Shown in pieces: positions 44,808 through 53,743 of a DNA stretch of 64,000 bases (position 1 is its first letter; every line of letters begins with the position of its first letter). This DNA comes from Adiantum capillus-veneris. Lineage: Eukaryota; Streptophyta; Polypodiopsida; Polypodiales; Pteridaceae. Position numbers and translations under genes: made by a program. The stretch covers positions 158,276,941 to 158,340,940 of the forward strand of contig CM043958.1 of NCBI GenBank assembly GCA_014529385.2, in the 5' to 3' direction. The notes beneath the pieces were generated by a model that saw only the letters and a program-made list of their open reading frames with translations, was not told the DNA's origin and searched no databases.

Positions 44808-45650
44808 TTATTTCCCACTTGACCTAGCATGTTTAGGCTGAGATTCTTCATTAAATCTACCACTTGTCTCATGTCTGTCTTTTCTTAGCCCATCATCTTG
44901 CACTGATGTAGTGACCACTGCTAGCATAACCTGAGGAGTAACAGCAACCACTGGTTCATGATGAACCCCTGGCATGCGACCTTGTAAAGAGTCCATAGGC
45001 TGAAATTCAGACCTCATGGGCAAAGACTCCACCCCTAACTGGCTCATTTTCCTCAGCTTCCACTCTTTGTTCCTTGCCACTTCCAATGCATCTTCATATG
45101 TTCTAGGCTTCTTTAGCTCCATTCTCCAACGTATATTCTCCCAAAGACCAGCCAAGAACCTGTCATTCTTCATCATGTGAGGCGGGGGTACTTGTGGTGC
45201 TAAGGCCTTGCACATCCTCTCCCATGCCAATGAGAACTTATGTATGTACGCATCTATTGGCTCACCTTTCTTTTGCACTAAAGCCTGTACTTCTTGCCAC
45301 ACTTTGTCAGGATCTTTTTTCTTCACAAACTCCACTTCCAATCCATGCCTTAGATTGTCCCAACTCAATCTTACAGGTGGATCCGCTGCACGCAACTCCT
45401 CTTCAAATGCTTTAGACCAAACTTGTGCATCACTCTTCAAACAAATTTGGAGAAGACGTAACATTTGCACCGAGTCATGAATCTGGTTGCTAATACAGGC
45501 AACCTCCATCTTTTCCAAAAAGTCTTCCACATATTCATCACTTCTTCCATGAAACTCCGGATAAGAGAAAGCCATGGCTACCCAAGTTACGATGCTTTGA
45601 GAACCCCTTTGAACACACGTGCAAGAACCCAAAACTTTTGAATGACTCAA
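44808..45650 (-). pseudogene. Gag core of Tat-like element
   Basis: A 280-codon frame. The natural start is probably the internal Met at about residue 26 (MAFSYPEFHGRSDEYVEDF). The Ty3 Gag core is visible: PEFHGRSDEYVEDFLEKMEV, LRLLQICLKSDAQVWSKAF and KGEPIDAYIHKFSLAWERM. This is followed by a Met/Pro/Val-rich tail that leads to the zinc knuckle across a stop. It forms the capsid-like shell in active relatives. Confidence 0.85.
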
Positions 45651-46606
45651 TTCCTAGAAACTTCAATGGCGCTCAAGCTTTAGATAAGGACAAACACGTG
45701 CACATCAAATGAGTTTTCATAATTAATCATCATCAGAATTACAACAAGAAAAGGACATTCCAGGATCTCTCTTAATCTTCTTGGCCCGAACATAAAGACT
45801 ATGCGCTGCTGGAAAATCTTCCTGGACACATGAACATTTATCTGGATTCTTTGAGTTGAATGAAAAGGAGTGAATTGAGGGCCATTTCGATGATCCATTA
45901 AAGTCAACCATGCAGCTCCCAAGAAATCACACGTGTCTTATCCTCTGATTTTGCCAAAATTTCAGCAGCATAACAACATAAATGCCTTAAAAGACCAAAA
46001 GACCAGCCATCATAACTTGGAAAAATTTTGACAGAGTTTCCCCAAAAGTAGAGTAGTGAGAACCCAAAATATAGACTGTTTATGTATGCATAAACTGTCA
46101 ACAATAGAACCCGAGCATCAAGTCAGAACCACTAGTACATAGCCTATGGTGAGGTCACGAAAAGGGTGCTCTAGCTACCTGTATCACCGAAAGGATCTCC
46201 ACATTTGAGAATCCCCCAGCTCAATAAAACCTCACGCTATCGACCCTCCCACGAAGGCTTATGCAAATCTCGTATAGTCAAGTCTCAGAAATGACTATCT
46301 TCCAGACCAAGTCTCAGAAATGGCTGAGACTGCCAAATAAAACCAAATATGGCTCCACAAAGGCGTACAATGGTAGTTTCCACAAGTAACGTGCAGTACC
46401 AACAGACAATGCGCTCAAACAGGCGCTAAATGATGCATACCCACAACAACTATAAGTGACTCCACTGCTACTATATCACTGTACTCCAGCTACATGTACC
46501 TGTGTGAATCACCTCTACCTGTACCTATCCTTGTAACCTGTAACCTGTAATTTGTAACCTGTAATCCCGAATCTCGAAGCTCGAAGCAGAAGGTACTCGA
46601 AGAAGA
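45651..46606 (-). other. 5' leader of Tat-like element
   Basis: About 950 bp between the primer site and Gag with no coding frame. It holds short repeats: (G)TAACCTGTAA at 46530-46560, TCGAAGC at 46571-46588 and AGTCTCAGAAATG(A/G)CT at 46280-46330. Confidence 0.6.
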
Positions 46607-46624
46607 TCCTCAATGGGGGCACCA
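46607..46624 (-). other. Candidate primer-binding site of Tat-like element
   Basis: Minus strand TGGTGCCCCCATTGAGGA begins 6 bases after the 5' LTR end. TGG complements the CCA of a tRNA; the tRNA identity is not determined. Confidence 0.6.
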
Positions 46625-46630
46625 AAAGAA

Positions 46631-47775
46631 TGTGAGCGGGATGGAAACACACACAACGCCTCTATAATGACCCGACACACACTCTTGAAATGATACACAC
46701 ACACACACACTATGCGGCACCACTCGGCTTACACAACCCACCTGGCCGAGACAGGGAACACACTGACGGAGTGAGAGGAGAGAGACTATCCACTTGCCCA
46801 CTCCACACACAGAGACACCACACACACACCCAAAAAAAACTCAGCTCAAAAGAGGATAATTTCTGATGTTTAGATACAATTGAGCTTGGGCCAACACCAA
46901 TGAGGCAAATAGCTCACACAATATGGGTAAAAGATGTCAGATACAATCACAAATTGGAGCAGAAGCTTCGCTCATAGAAGAAACTTACACAGCCAAAACA
47001 GCAGAAAAATAGTGAGGATTTTGGCAAAATGGACAGCTCCATCGCATCCGGAACGGCCCAAAACCCCAGTTTACAATGTCAAAGTGCTTAAATCCGACCT
47101 CGGATGAACAGTTTACGGCCAAAACAGGCTCCAAAATGAGCAAAAACACAGTTGCGGCTGTTCCTCCTCTTCTCTCCACTCTTTTTCTGGTCTTCTCTCT
47201 AGTTTTTCAGCTCCCACTTAGCTTTATTATGTTGGGCACTTTTGGCCTTTTAAATGACCTCAAACGCACCCCAAACAGGCCAAAAAGTGACCTCGCAGTG
47301 CATAGTTGTCTCCTTTTTGCATCATCCGCACACCTGGCACTCAACTTTTTTCAATAATGCATTCCGCAACCACATGAAGTGGACACAAAATATGGTCCTC
47401 ATGATGACCTTTCTGCATAATTATCACAAGAAAACATCCACGTTGTGTCCGTACTCATCCACGTGCAAATATTGACCCCATTCGACCTCTTGACGCCACC
47501 AGATGCCATTTGACGCACTTGCTTACCTCATGTTGTTGGTCCACGGATAGCTTCCTCGAGAAGTTTTACGTGCTACCAACTCCTCATTATTGTAGAAAAA
47601 ACACACTGGTACTGGTGATAGTGAAAATCGATGCACTATGTACATGTTGTCCTACCTGTACACATGTGGGCCCCACGTAACCACCTGGCTCTGGAAAATG
47701 GGCAATCCTTTATTCGATGCATCAGGCATGGGTATGTACATATGTGCAATCCCTTGATCCAAAAAACTCCTGACA
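46631..47775 (-). repeat. 5' LTR of Tat-like element
   Basis: Uninterrupted 1145-bp partner of the split LTR. It shows the empty copia target (CACAATATGGG near 46918-46928) and contains a GA/CA-rich stretch near its 3' end. Confidence 0.95.
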
Positions 47776-47812
47776 CCGCGTTTATTACCGCGCATATTTC
47801 CGCTCCACGCTA
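47776..47812 (+). mobile_element. CACTA-like terminal region, continuation
   Basis: CCGCGTTTATTACCGCGCAT and TTTCCGCTCCACG resume the ACCGC-type subterminal repeats interrupted at 33631 by the Tat-like element. Confidence 0.5.
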
Positions 47813-47816
47813 ATTC

Positions 47817-47880
47817 AAAAATAAAGGTGCTCATTTGGGCCACCTAATTTTGGGTGGCCCAAATGAGCACCTTTATTTTT
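47817..47880. other. Perfect 28-bp inverted repeat with 8-base loop
   Basis: Arm 47817-47844 (AAAAATAAAGGTGCTCATTT...GGGCCACC), loop TAATTTTG, arm 47853-47880 is its exact complement. No mismatches in 28 bp. Confidence 0.98.
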
Positions 47881-48084
47881 TATTTGCATAAAACAATGAA
47901 ATATCAATTGTTTTTTGGAAGAGTATAAAAAATACCAAAGAACTGAAATTGAATTTACTTTACCTTGACAATTTAAAATGTAGAAGATCAACTATTTAAA
48001 AAAGTTACAATAAAAAGTAATTAGTTGTATATACATTGTGCCACATTGGGACTTTATGAAAGTTTGGACAAAACAATTTTCTAT
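47881..48084. other. No gene recognised
   Basis: AT-rich spacer between the hairpin and the terminal exon of the minus-strand gene. Confidence 0.4.
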
Positions 48085-49487
48085 CTAATCCTCCTCTATC
48101 TCGCCGTCGTCCAGAGGCACGTATGTTGAATCACTTTGACTCTACATAAACCCAAACCAAATTAAACAATTATCAATAGCTCAAAACAATTGATACAAAA
48201 TTACTTGTTTAAACTTACCGCTTGTAGTGGTCCAACTGAGGTGTTGAATTGCTCGTGAGAGATGTGGTTGTTTTTTAACAACCATCACCAAGTATCAAAT
48301 TCTGTATGTCGCTCCCAATACTTGACCATCTCTCTGGTTGGTCGAGAGAGAGTGATATTTTCCTAAGTTAGCAATAACAATACCAAATCATCAACTACAA
48401 TCTCTATAATCACCGATCGACGTTATAATTCAATTAATCTTACCTATTTATCCTTCCAAGCTCCCTTGTCTCCTGAGCCATAGTGCATGGGAGTTTTTCT
48501 TGCGCGAGCCTCGCATTGTTGTCTGTATGATGAGCCCGTCCACAGCTTGATCACTCTTCTCTTGAATTGCCCACTCCCACTCCGCGTCTGCGATGTTGCC
48601 ACGGAGGTAACTCCTGTCAGGATATCTTACCTGGTTGGCTGCTGTGCGCCGCCGCACACTGGACTGCTTGTTTTCTAAAAATGTCTTTATGTAGCCCTCC
48701 AACCATTGTTATGAAAAACATTGATCGGGCTCGTTTGTAAATCTAACTAACACAGCGTCCTCAAGTACCATGCATGATCGGTATTGTGAATGATCGGGCA
48801 GTTGGTCTCTGAACTTTATAAAATAGTTCCTATATGTTGAATGCATAAGAATTTGTAGATGGCATCAAAATGCCCTACCCTGTGCTGTGCCAAAATCCAC
48901 CTCCTTGCCATATTTAACCCTGTAGTAGCACCCATGCGTGTCTAGCACGGGTACGTCAGTATCCTCATCCTCTGCATCAGGGGCGGCACGCTTTGAAAGT
49001 GGGGACTCCGTTCCCCCATCACTACCAAAACATGAGAAACCACGAGATCCACCGCCTCTTTGTCTCTCATGGCGCTCGCTGGCCTGAGACGAGCATCAAT
49101 GCGTGCTGCCAGAGAAAGTCCGTCGATGATGTTCTTGCGAAGGAGGAGTGGAATGGAGTGGTGTAGGACCATGTGATGCCATGGGAGTGGGACCCTGCGA
49201 TGCAAGGGGAGAAGGACCCTGCGATGGAATAGGAGTAGGACAATAGGAAGGGAGAGTAAAGGGAGGTGTCGTCGGTGCGAGGCTTTGTAGATAAGGAGTC
49301 CCTCCTAACTCCCCCATGGTGTAGTCTGTGGAGATATGCCGTAGGTCGCAAGCTGTTGCGGAGTGTAGCAGCCAAACAATCCTCCATCGAACGGTGGTAC
49401 TGCTCTTGTAAAGAGATAGCCCGATGTAAGTCAGGATCTACGACCGATGGAGGAACCTGAGAAGGGTAGATGTAGGATGGCCATGCC
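48085..49487 (-). pseudogene. Multi-exon gene relic, probably a CACTA accessory gene
   Basis: Inferred exons, minus strand. The first starts after TTATTTGCAG at about 49487 (AWPSYIYPSQVPPSVVDPDL...) and shifts to a Pro/Thr/Ser-rich stretch (SQGPSPLASQGPTPMASHG) and on to VLDTHGCYYRVKYGKEVDFG near 48900. Next is FRDQLPDHSQYRSCMVLED to VRRRTAANQ (to 48631), then 48587-48444 (FKRRVIKLWTGSSYRQQ, ARKTPMHYGSGDKGAWKDK), 48362-48219 (ENITLSRPTREMVKYWERHT) and 48141-48085 (SQSDSTYVPLDDGEIEED, stop). GT...AG borders are present at the introns. Four in-frame stops and a frameshift show decay; one proposed intron (48588-48630, 43 bp) is suspiciously short. The HYGSG and PTRxE...ERHT order recalls the second protein of plant CACTA elements (Pfam Transposase_24), a tentative match from memory. 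Confidence 0.45.
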
Positions 49488-49767
49488 TGCAAATAACAAA
49501 AAAAAAAACTCTGACACTCATGATTTAGGGTTAACTACGTAGAAACATTCTTTATTTCTTTGCTTGTTCTCATCGACTCAAGACTGGGTCCACTGGAGGC
49601 GATGTCCACCCCAGGTGGGAGCCCACCTGGGATGTGAACCAACCAAAAGAAGAGCAAGCTGGCTACTCCACTCCAATTGGTCTCTTGTCTGACATCTTAT
49701 ACATTACAAAGAGCAATATAAGATTAAGCTTTCCACCCTACTCACTCATCTACAAATATGTACACAA
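49488..49767. other. No gene recognised
   Basis: May contain earlier exons of the minus-strand gene (GGAGGCGATGTCCACCCC region) but no frame can be supported. Confidence 0.35.
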
Positions 49768-50678
49768 GTATATTAACACACAAACATGTGGATTTGTATA
49801 CATACTAGTAGACCTAAGTAGAGGCTAGTAGTGCCAAAGGTCAACTGCACCTCTTTAGATATCATCGCGATCTCAATCATGGTAAAACAAAAGGTCCATT
49901 GCAGTAATCCATGCATGAATGGTATCAATGACCGCAACGCCACGATTAAAAAAGGACTATACCCAAGAGGAAGCATCTAACCTTCGGGTGCTATGCTCCC
50001 GTACTTAGTGCTTACATACATGTATAAACAAATATATATGTACACACATATATATGTTATGTTGTAAATGTAGCCATCATTTTGTGCTCGTTGCACCTAT
50101 ATTCAACGTTTAAGTGATCACTTGATCGTAACATTCAAATTCTAATGTAATGCAATAAGTAATTCCATTTCTCTCACTGAGTCTCTCTCTCTCTCTCTCT
50201 CCTCGGCTCTCCCCTTCTCGGTCGTGCAATCAAACTACAAAGCGGAAGCTCCATCCCAGAGGATATATATATATTAGCACACAAACACGTAGATACATAT
50301 ACATACTAGTATACCTAAGTAGAGGCTAGTAGTGACAAAGGTCAATTGCACCTGTTTAGATATCATCGCAGCCTCAACGTGGTAAAACCAAAGGTACATT
50401 GCGTTAATCTATGCATGAGTGGATCAATGACCACAACGCCACGATTAAAAAAGGACTATACCCAAGAGGAAGCATCTAACCTTTGGGTACTATGCTCCCG
50501 TACTTAATGCCTACATACATGTATAAACAGATATATATGTACACACATATATTTTATGGTTGTAAATGTAGCCATCATTTTGTGTTGGTTGCACCTAGAT
50601 TCAATGTCTAAGGATCAATTGATTGTAACATTACAATTTTAATGTAATGCAATAAGTAGTTCCATTTCTCTCACTGAG

Positions 50679-50734
<56 letters not shown>

Positions 50735-50783
50735 CTTCTTGGTTGTGCAGTTGAACTATGAAGCGGAAGCTCCATCCTAGAGT
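49768..50783. repeat. Tandem duplication of a ~0.5-kb unit ending in a CT microsatellite
   Basis: Copy 1 starts near 49768 (TATTAACACACAAACA) and copy 2 near 50271 (TATTAGCACACAAACA). Both run through CCACGATTAAAAAAGGACTA and TGTAAATGTAGCCATCATTT and end GAAGCGGAAGCTCCATCC(C/T)AGAG. The CT tract is about 18 bp in copy 1 and about 50 bp in copy 2. Point differences throughout show that the duplication is not recent. Confidence 0.9.
50680..50731. repeat. (CT)n microsatellite
   Basis: Near-perfect CT run of about 50 bp within the second copy of the tandem duplication. Confidence 0.95.
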
Positions 50784-50906
50784 CATGCATGTCCCTCCAT
50801 GTAACGCAAGCACTTTGTCCAACAAAGCATCCTCGCCTTGAAGGTAATCTTGGTGCTGGCTTCTCAGGTATCGCTTCGGAGCCCAATTTTCATCTCCTTA
50901 ACTTCT

Positions 50907-51161
50907 TTCTCTCTCTCTCCCTCTTTCCCCTATTTCTCTCTGTCTCTTTCCCTATCTCTCTCTATTCCTCTCTTTCCCTCTCTCTATTTACTCTCTCTCT
51001 CTCTCACTCTCTCTCTCTCTCACTCATCCTCTCTATCTCCCTCTCTCTCTCTCTCTCTCCTCTCCCTCTTTTTTTCTCTCTCTCTCTCTCTTTCCCTCTC
51101 TCTCTCTCTCTCTCCCTCTCCCTCTCTCTCCCTCTCCCTCTCCCTCTTTTTTCTCTCTCTC

Positions 51162-51204
<43 letters not shown>

Positions 51205-51320
51205 TCCTATCTCTCTCTCCCTCTCTCTCTCTCTATCTCTCTCCCTCTCCCTCTCTCCCTCTCTCTCTCTCTCTCTATTTCTAGCTATCCCTATCTCTCT
51301 CTCACACACACTCTCTTTCC

Positions 51321-51384
<64 letters not shown>

Positions 51385-51444
51385 CTATTCCTATCCCTCT
51401 CTCTTTCTCTTTCTCTCTCTCTCTCTATCTCTCTCTCAATCTTT

Positions 51445-51475
<31 letters not shown>

Positions 51476-51496
51476 TTCTCTCTCTCTCTTCTTCAT

Positions 51497-51582
<86 letters not shown>
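50907..51582. repeat. Long CT-rich microsatellite array
   Basis: Almost 700 bp of CT repeats with CCCT, TTTC, TATC and (TA)n interruptions; a pure CT run closes it at 51502-51582. The long Leu/Ser frame across it (289 codons) is an artefact of the repeat. Confidence 0.95.
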
Positions 51583-51584
<2 letters not shown>

Positions 51585-51781
51585 TTTTATCTAACATTCT
51601 ATCCAAACAATCATTTCCAAATGTGCCTAGCAAATCAATCATTCCCAAACGTGCCTAGCAAAGCCACCATTTTCGAAGAATCCTAGCAAAGCAACCATTT
51701 CAAACAAGCCATGCAAAGCAACCATTTCCTAATGAATGAGGTATGTTATGGATTCTCTATTTTCTCTTTTATTTTTGGATT

Positions 51782-51785
<4 letters not shown>

Positions 51786-51818
<33 letters not shown>
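51786..51818. repeat. (GT)n microsatellite
   Basis: About 33 bp of GT repeat. Confidence 0.95.
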
Positions 51819-51820
<2 letters not shown>

Positions 51821-51983
51821 GTAACAAAAAGGAAAAAGAGGGGGGGATGTGCTTTTGTGTTTACCTCTTTCTTTGTAGCACGGTTGAGATTCGACTAGGT
51901 TGAGCTTCCAAAGAGGACGGTGGAATACCCCCTTCGCCGAAACTTGGACGAAACCCTCTTCGATGAAACTTGGGAAGCTTGGA

Positions 51984-52085
51984 GAAGGAGAGAGGGGGAA
52001 GGGAGAGCGGGGGGGGGGGGAACTTGGAGAAGAAGAAGAGGGAAGGGAGAGGGGGGGGGGGGGTGGGGGAGGGGAGGGGGGGGAA
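51984..52085. repeat. G-rich purine tract
   Basis: Runs of 7 to 12 G with GAGA and GAAGAAGAAGAG between them. The Gly/Glu frames here are compositional. Confidence 0.85.
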
Positions 52086-52165
52086 GCTTGGGAGCGATGG
52101 CGAAGAGCAAAAACGCAGAGTATGCAGTAAAAAACGCGACTTTGCTTTCTTGCATATTTTAGGTG

Positions 52166-52212
52166 CCAGTATTTACCGCGGATATTACCGCGCCCATTAC
52201 CGCCTATATTAC
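52166..52212. repeat. Cluster of TTACCGC motifs
   Basis: TTACCGCGG, TTACCGCGCC, TTACCGCC and TTACCACG occur within 47 bp. The motif is the same as in the CACTA-like terminal region at 33462-33631 and 47776-47812, so this cluster probably belongs to the same transposon system. Confidence 0.6.
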
Positions 52213-52536
52213 CACGACTGGTCATTTCAAACGGATACATCCGAATCCGAGGTTGCGGGGGGGGGGGGACAAACCAACCTCTCTACCCTTAGCCATACAT
52301 TATTTCATTTTTTAGCCTTTTGAGTTTTTTGATGAAGATTTTTAATTTTGTATGGATACTTTATTTTGTAGTACTTTTAAATGTTTATTAATTGTATTTT
52401 TTAAATTCTCTTTTAGTTAAAAATAATTTTAACACTCATTGTCATTTATTCCCTTTGACTAATGTAATTTTTCTAATGGAATTAACTGATTTTCTAATTA
52501 TTTATTTTTTAGGACACATGACTAAATATTTTTCGT
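52213..52536. other. Possible intron or leader of the following ORF
   Basis: AT-rich DNA ending TTTATTTTTTAG at 52513, a plausible splice acceptor 24 bp before the ORF's first Met. Confidence 0.35.
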
Positions 52537-53022
52537 GTGGACGACATCGACTGGGATGATCGTGGTCCCCCTGGAGGCGGCGAGCGCGATCGTTGGCTCA
52601 AGGAAAAACTACCTTGTCCTTGTGCCAAGTGCAAAAGGGCAATCCTTCGCTTGAGGCGCATTGCTTTGAAGCACGTGGAGAATGAAGGGCTTTGGAATCC
52701 TCGAAAAAGCGCTTGGAGAGATGATAGTGCGACTCACCCGTCGCTTGAGAAGGTGCCCCATTGGTCTATGTTTGGTGGTGGTGCACCGGCGCGCAAGGCC
52801 GAACGACAGAGGCAAGAGAGATTGTGCGATTTGGGTGCACAACATGGTGATCCTCCCGTTGGCTCTACGTCGGCATCTCCTATGGCGTCTTCATCGCACT
52901 TTGAGGCAGAGGATGAGCACATGTTTGACATGTGTGATGAGTTACTAGCTCATGAGCGCAACGTGTGCGAGGAGGATTGTCAGCCATGCACTAAACAGGC
53001 TGCTAATCGGAGGATAGATTGA
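52537..53022 (+). CDS. CPC-x-x-C domain protein, probable start of a CACTA TNP2-type transposase
   Basis: 161 codons, noticeably more GC-rich than its surroundings. Residues 6-50 read DDRGPPGGGERDRWLKEK, then LPCPCAKCKRAILRLRRIAL and KHVENEGLWNPRK. The CPCxxC followed by V-x2-H/E-x3-GL resembles the transposase-associated N-terminal domain of plant CACTA TNP2 proteins (CPCkkC...V..HL...GF). The rest is acidic (EAEDEHMFDMCDELLAHE). It ends at TGA 53020-53022, 80 bp before an assembly gap, so a downstream transposase exon could be missing. The nearby TTACCGC cluster and CACTA-like terminus support the assignment; a host zinc-binding protein is the alternative. Confidence 0.5.
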   Translation: MDDIDWDDRGPPGGGERDRWLKEKLPCPCAKCKRAILRLRRIALKHVENEGLWNPRKSAWRDDSATHPSLEKVPHWSMFGGGAPARKAERQRQERLCDLGAQHGDPPVGSTSASPMASSSHFEAEDEHMFDMCDELLAHERNVCEEDCQPCTKQAANRRID

Positions 53023-53102
53023 TGACAAGTGCCGGAACACCTGCTTTACGATGGTGCATGGTGCTCGTTGCTTCGAGCATCGATGGAAGTCCTCAACTTG
53101 CC

Positions 53103-53302
53103 NNNNNNNNNNNNNNNNNNNNNNNNNNNNNNNNNNNNNNNNNNNNNNNNNNNNNNNNNNNNNNNNNNNNNNNNNNNNNNNNNNNNNNNNNNNNNNNNNN
53201 NNNNNNNNNNNNNNNNNNNNNNNNNNNNNNNNNNNNNNNNNNNNNNNNNNNNNNNNNNNNNNNNNNNNNNNNNNNNNNNNNNNNNNNNNNNNNNNNNNNN
53301 NN
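53103..53302. other. Assembly gap of 200 N
   Basis: Exactly 200 N. By comparison with the 3' LTR at 58.8-59.0 kb it hides most of the chromovirus 5' LTR, so the true length is unknown. Confidence 0.99.
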
Positions 53303-53331
53303 AACAAGCTACTGGTGCATTAAATGTTACA
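53303..53331 (+). repeat. 5' LTR end of chromovirus
   Basis: ACAAGCTACTGGTGCATTAA and ATGTTACA match the 3' LTR end at 58979-59006 with two or three differences. Confidence 0.85.
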
Positions 53332-53332
53332 T

Positions 53333-53344
53333 TGGTATCAGAGC
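53333..53344 (+). other. Primer-binding site, initiator methionine tRNA
   Basis: TGGTATCAGAGC, one base after the LTR end. Confidence 0.92.
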
Positions 53345-53743
53345 TATTGGTTTCTCTTTTCTTGCTCAAGAAGAGAGATCCTCAAGCTTGCTACAAATGG
53401 TTGGTGTTATTAATTGCAAAAGAGTAAGTAGAATAGGGATTTTTCATCCTTGAAGCACGCCTGCTTTATGCAGTTAACGGGGATACCGTCGAGAGCTATG
53501 GTCTTAATAATGGAGTCCTATGGGGCTTGCCTATGGATTTACCATTATTGAGCTATTAGAAGCTAGACAGGAACCGGTGTTGTCTCGGCTCTGTGAAACC
53601 CTCTCTTCTATTCCTTGGAATTAATAATATTTGAGCCACGGGTATAGATGCTTGAGTGCTTACCTTTGAAGGTAAAGAAGAGTAGCAACTAGGGCTCAAA
53701 GTGCCAAAGTACTAGTAAAAATTTACATCTAAACTTTGCTAGT
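53345..53743 (+). other. 5' leader of chromovirus
   Basis: About 400 bp without a coding frame between PBS and Gag start. Confidence 0.7.

Larger units (their letters stand above)
33632..47775 (-). mobile_element. Ty3 retrotransposon with dual RNase H (Tat-like), host to two insertions
   Basis: Two LTRs begin TGTGAGCGGGATGG and end CTCCTGACA: 46631-47775 (1145 bp, 5' LTR) and 33632-39957 (3' LTR, about 1148 bp once the copia insert is subtracted). A primer site lies just inside the 5' LTR and a polypurine tract just inside the 3' LTR. CCGC flanks both outer ends (33628-33631 and 47776-47779). Between the LTRs, minus strand, run Gag, zinc knuckle, protease, RT, RNase H, a second RNase H, H2C2 and integrase. 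A second RNase H downstream of the first is the hallmark of the Tat/Ogre group. All reading frames are broken. Confidence 0.9.

Noticed and set aside
46531-46590. Telomere-like or satellite repeat because of repeated GTAACCTGTAA
   Set aside because: The units are few and irregular and lie inside a retrotransposon leader; they do not match the plant telomere repeat.
50789-51658. A 289-codon open frame of Leu/Ser repeats on the plus strand
   Set aside because: It is a translation of a CT microsatellite array; no start context, domain or codon pattern suggests a gene.
51746-52323. Pro-rich and Gly-rich frames on both strands
   Set aside because: They arise from the G-rich purine tract at 51984-52085 and do not show a domain.
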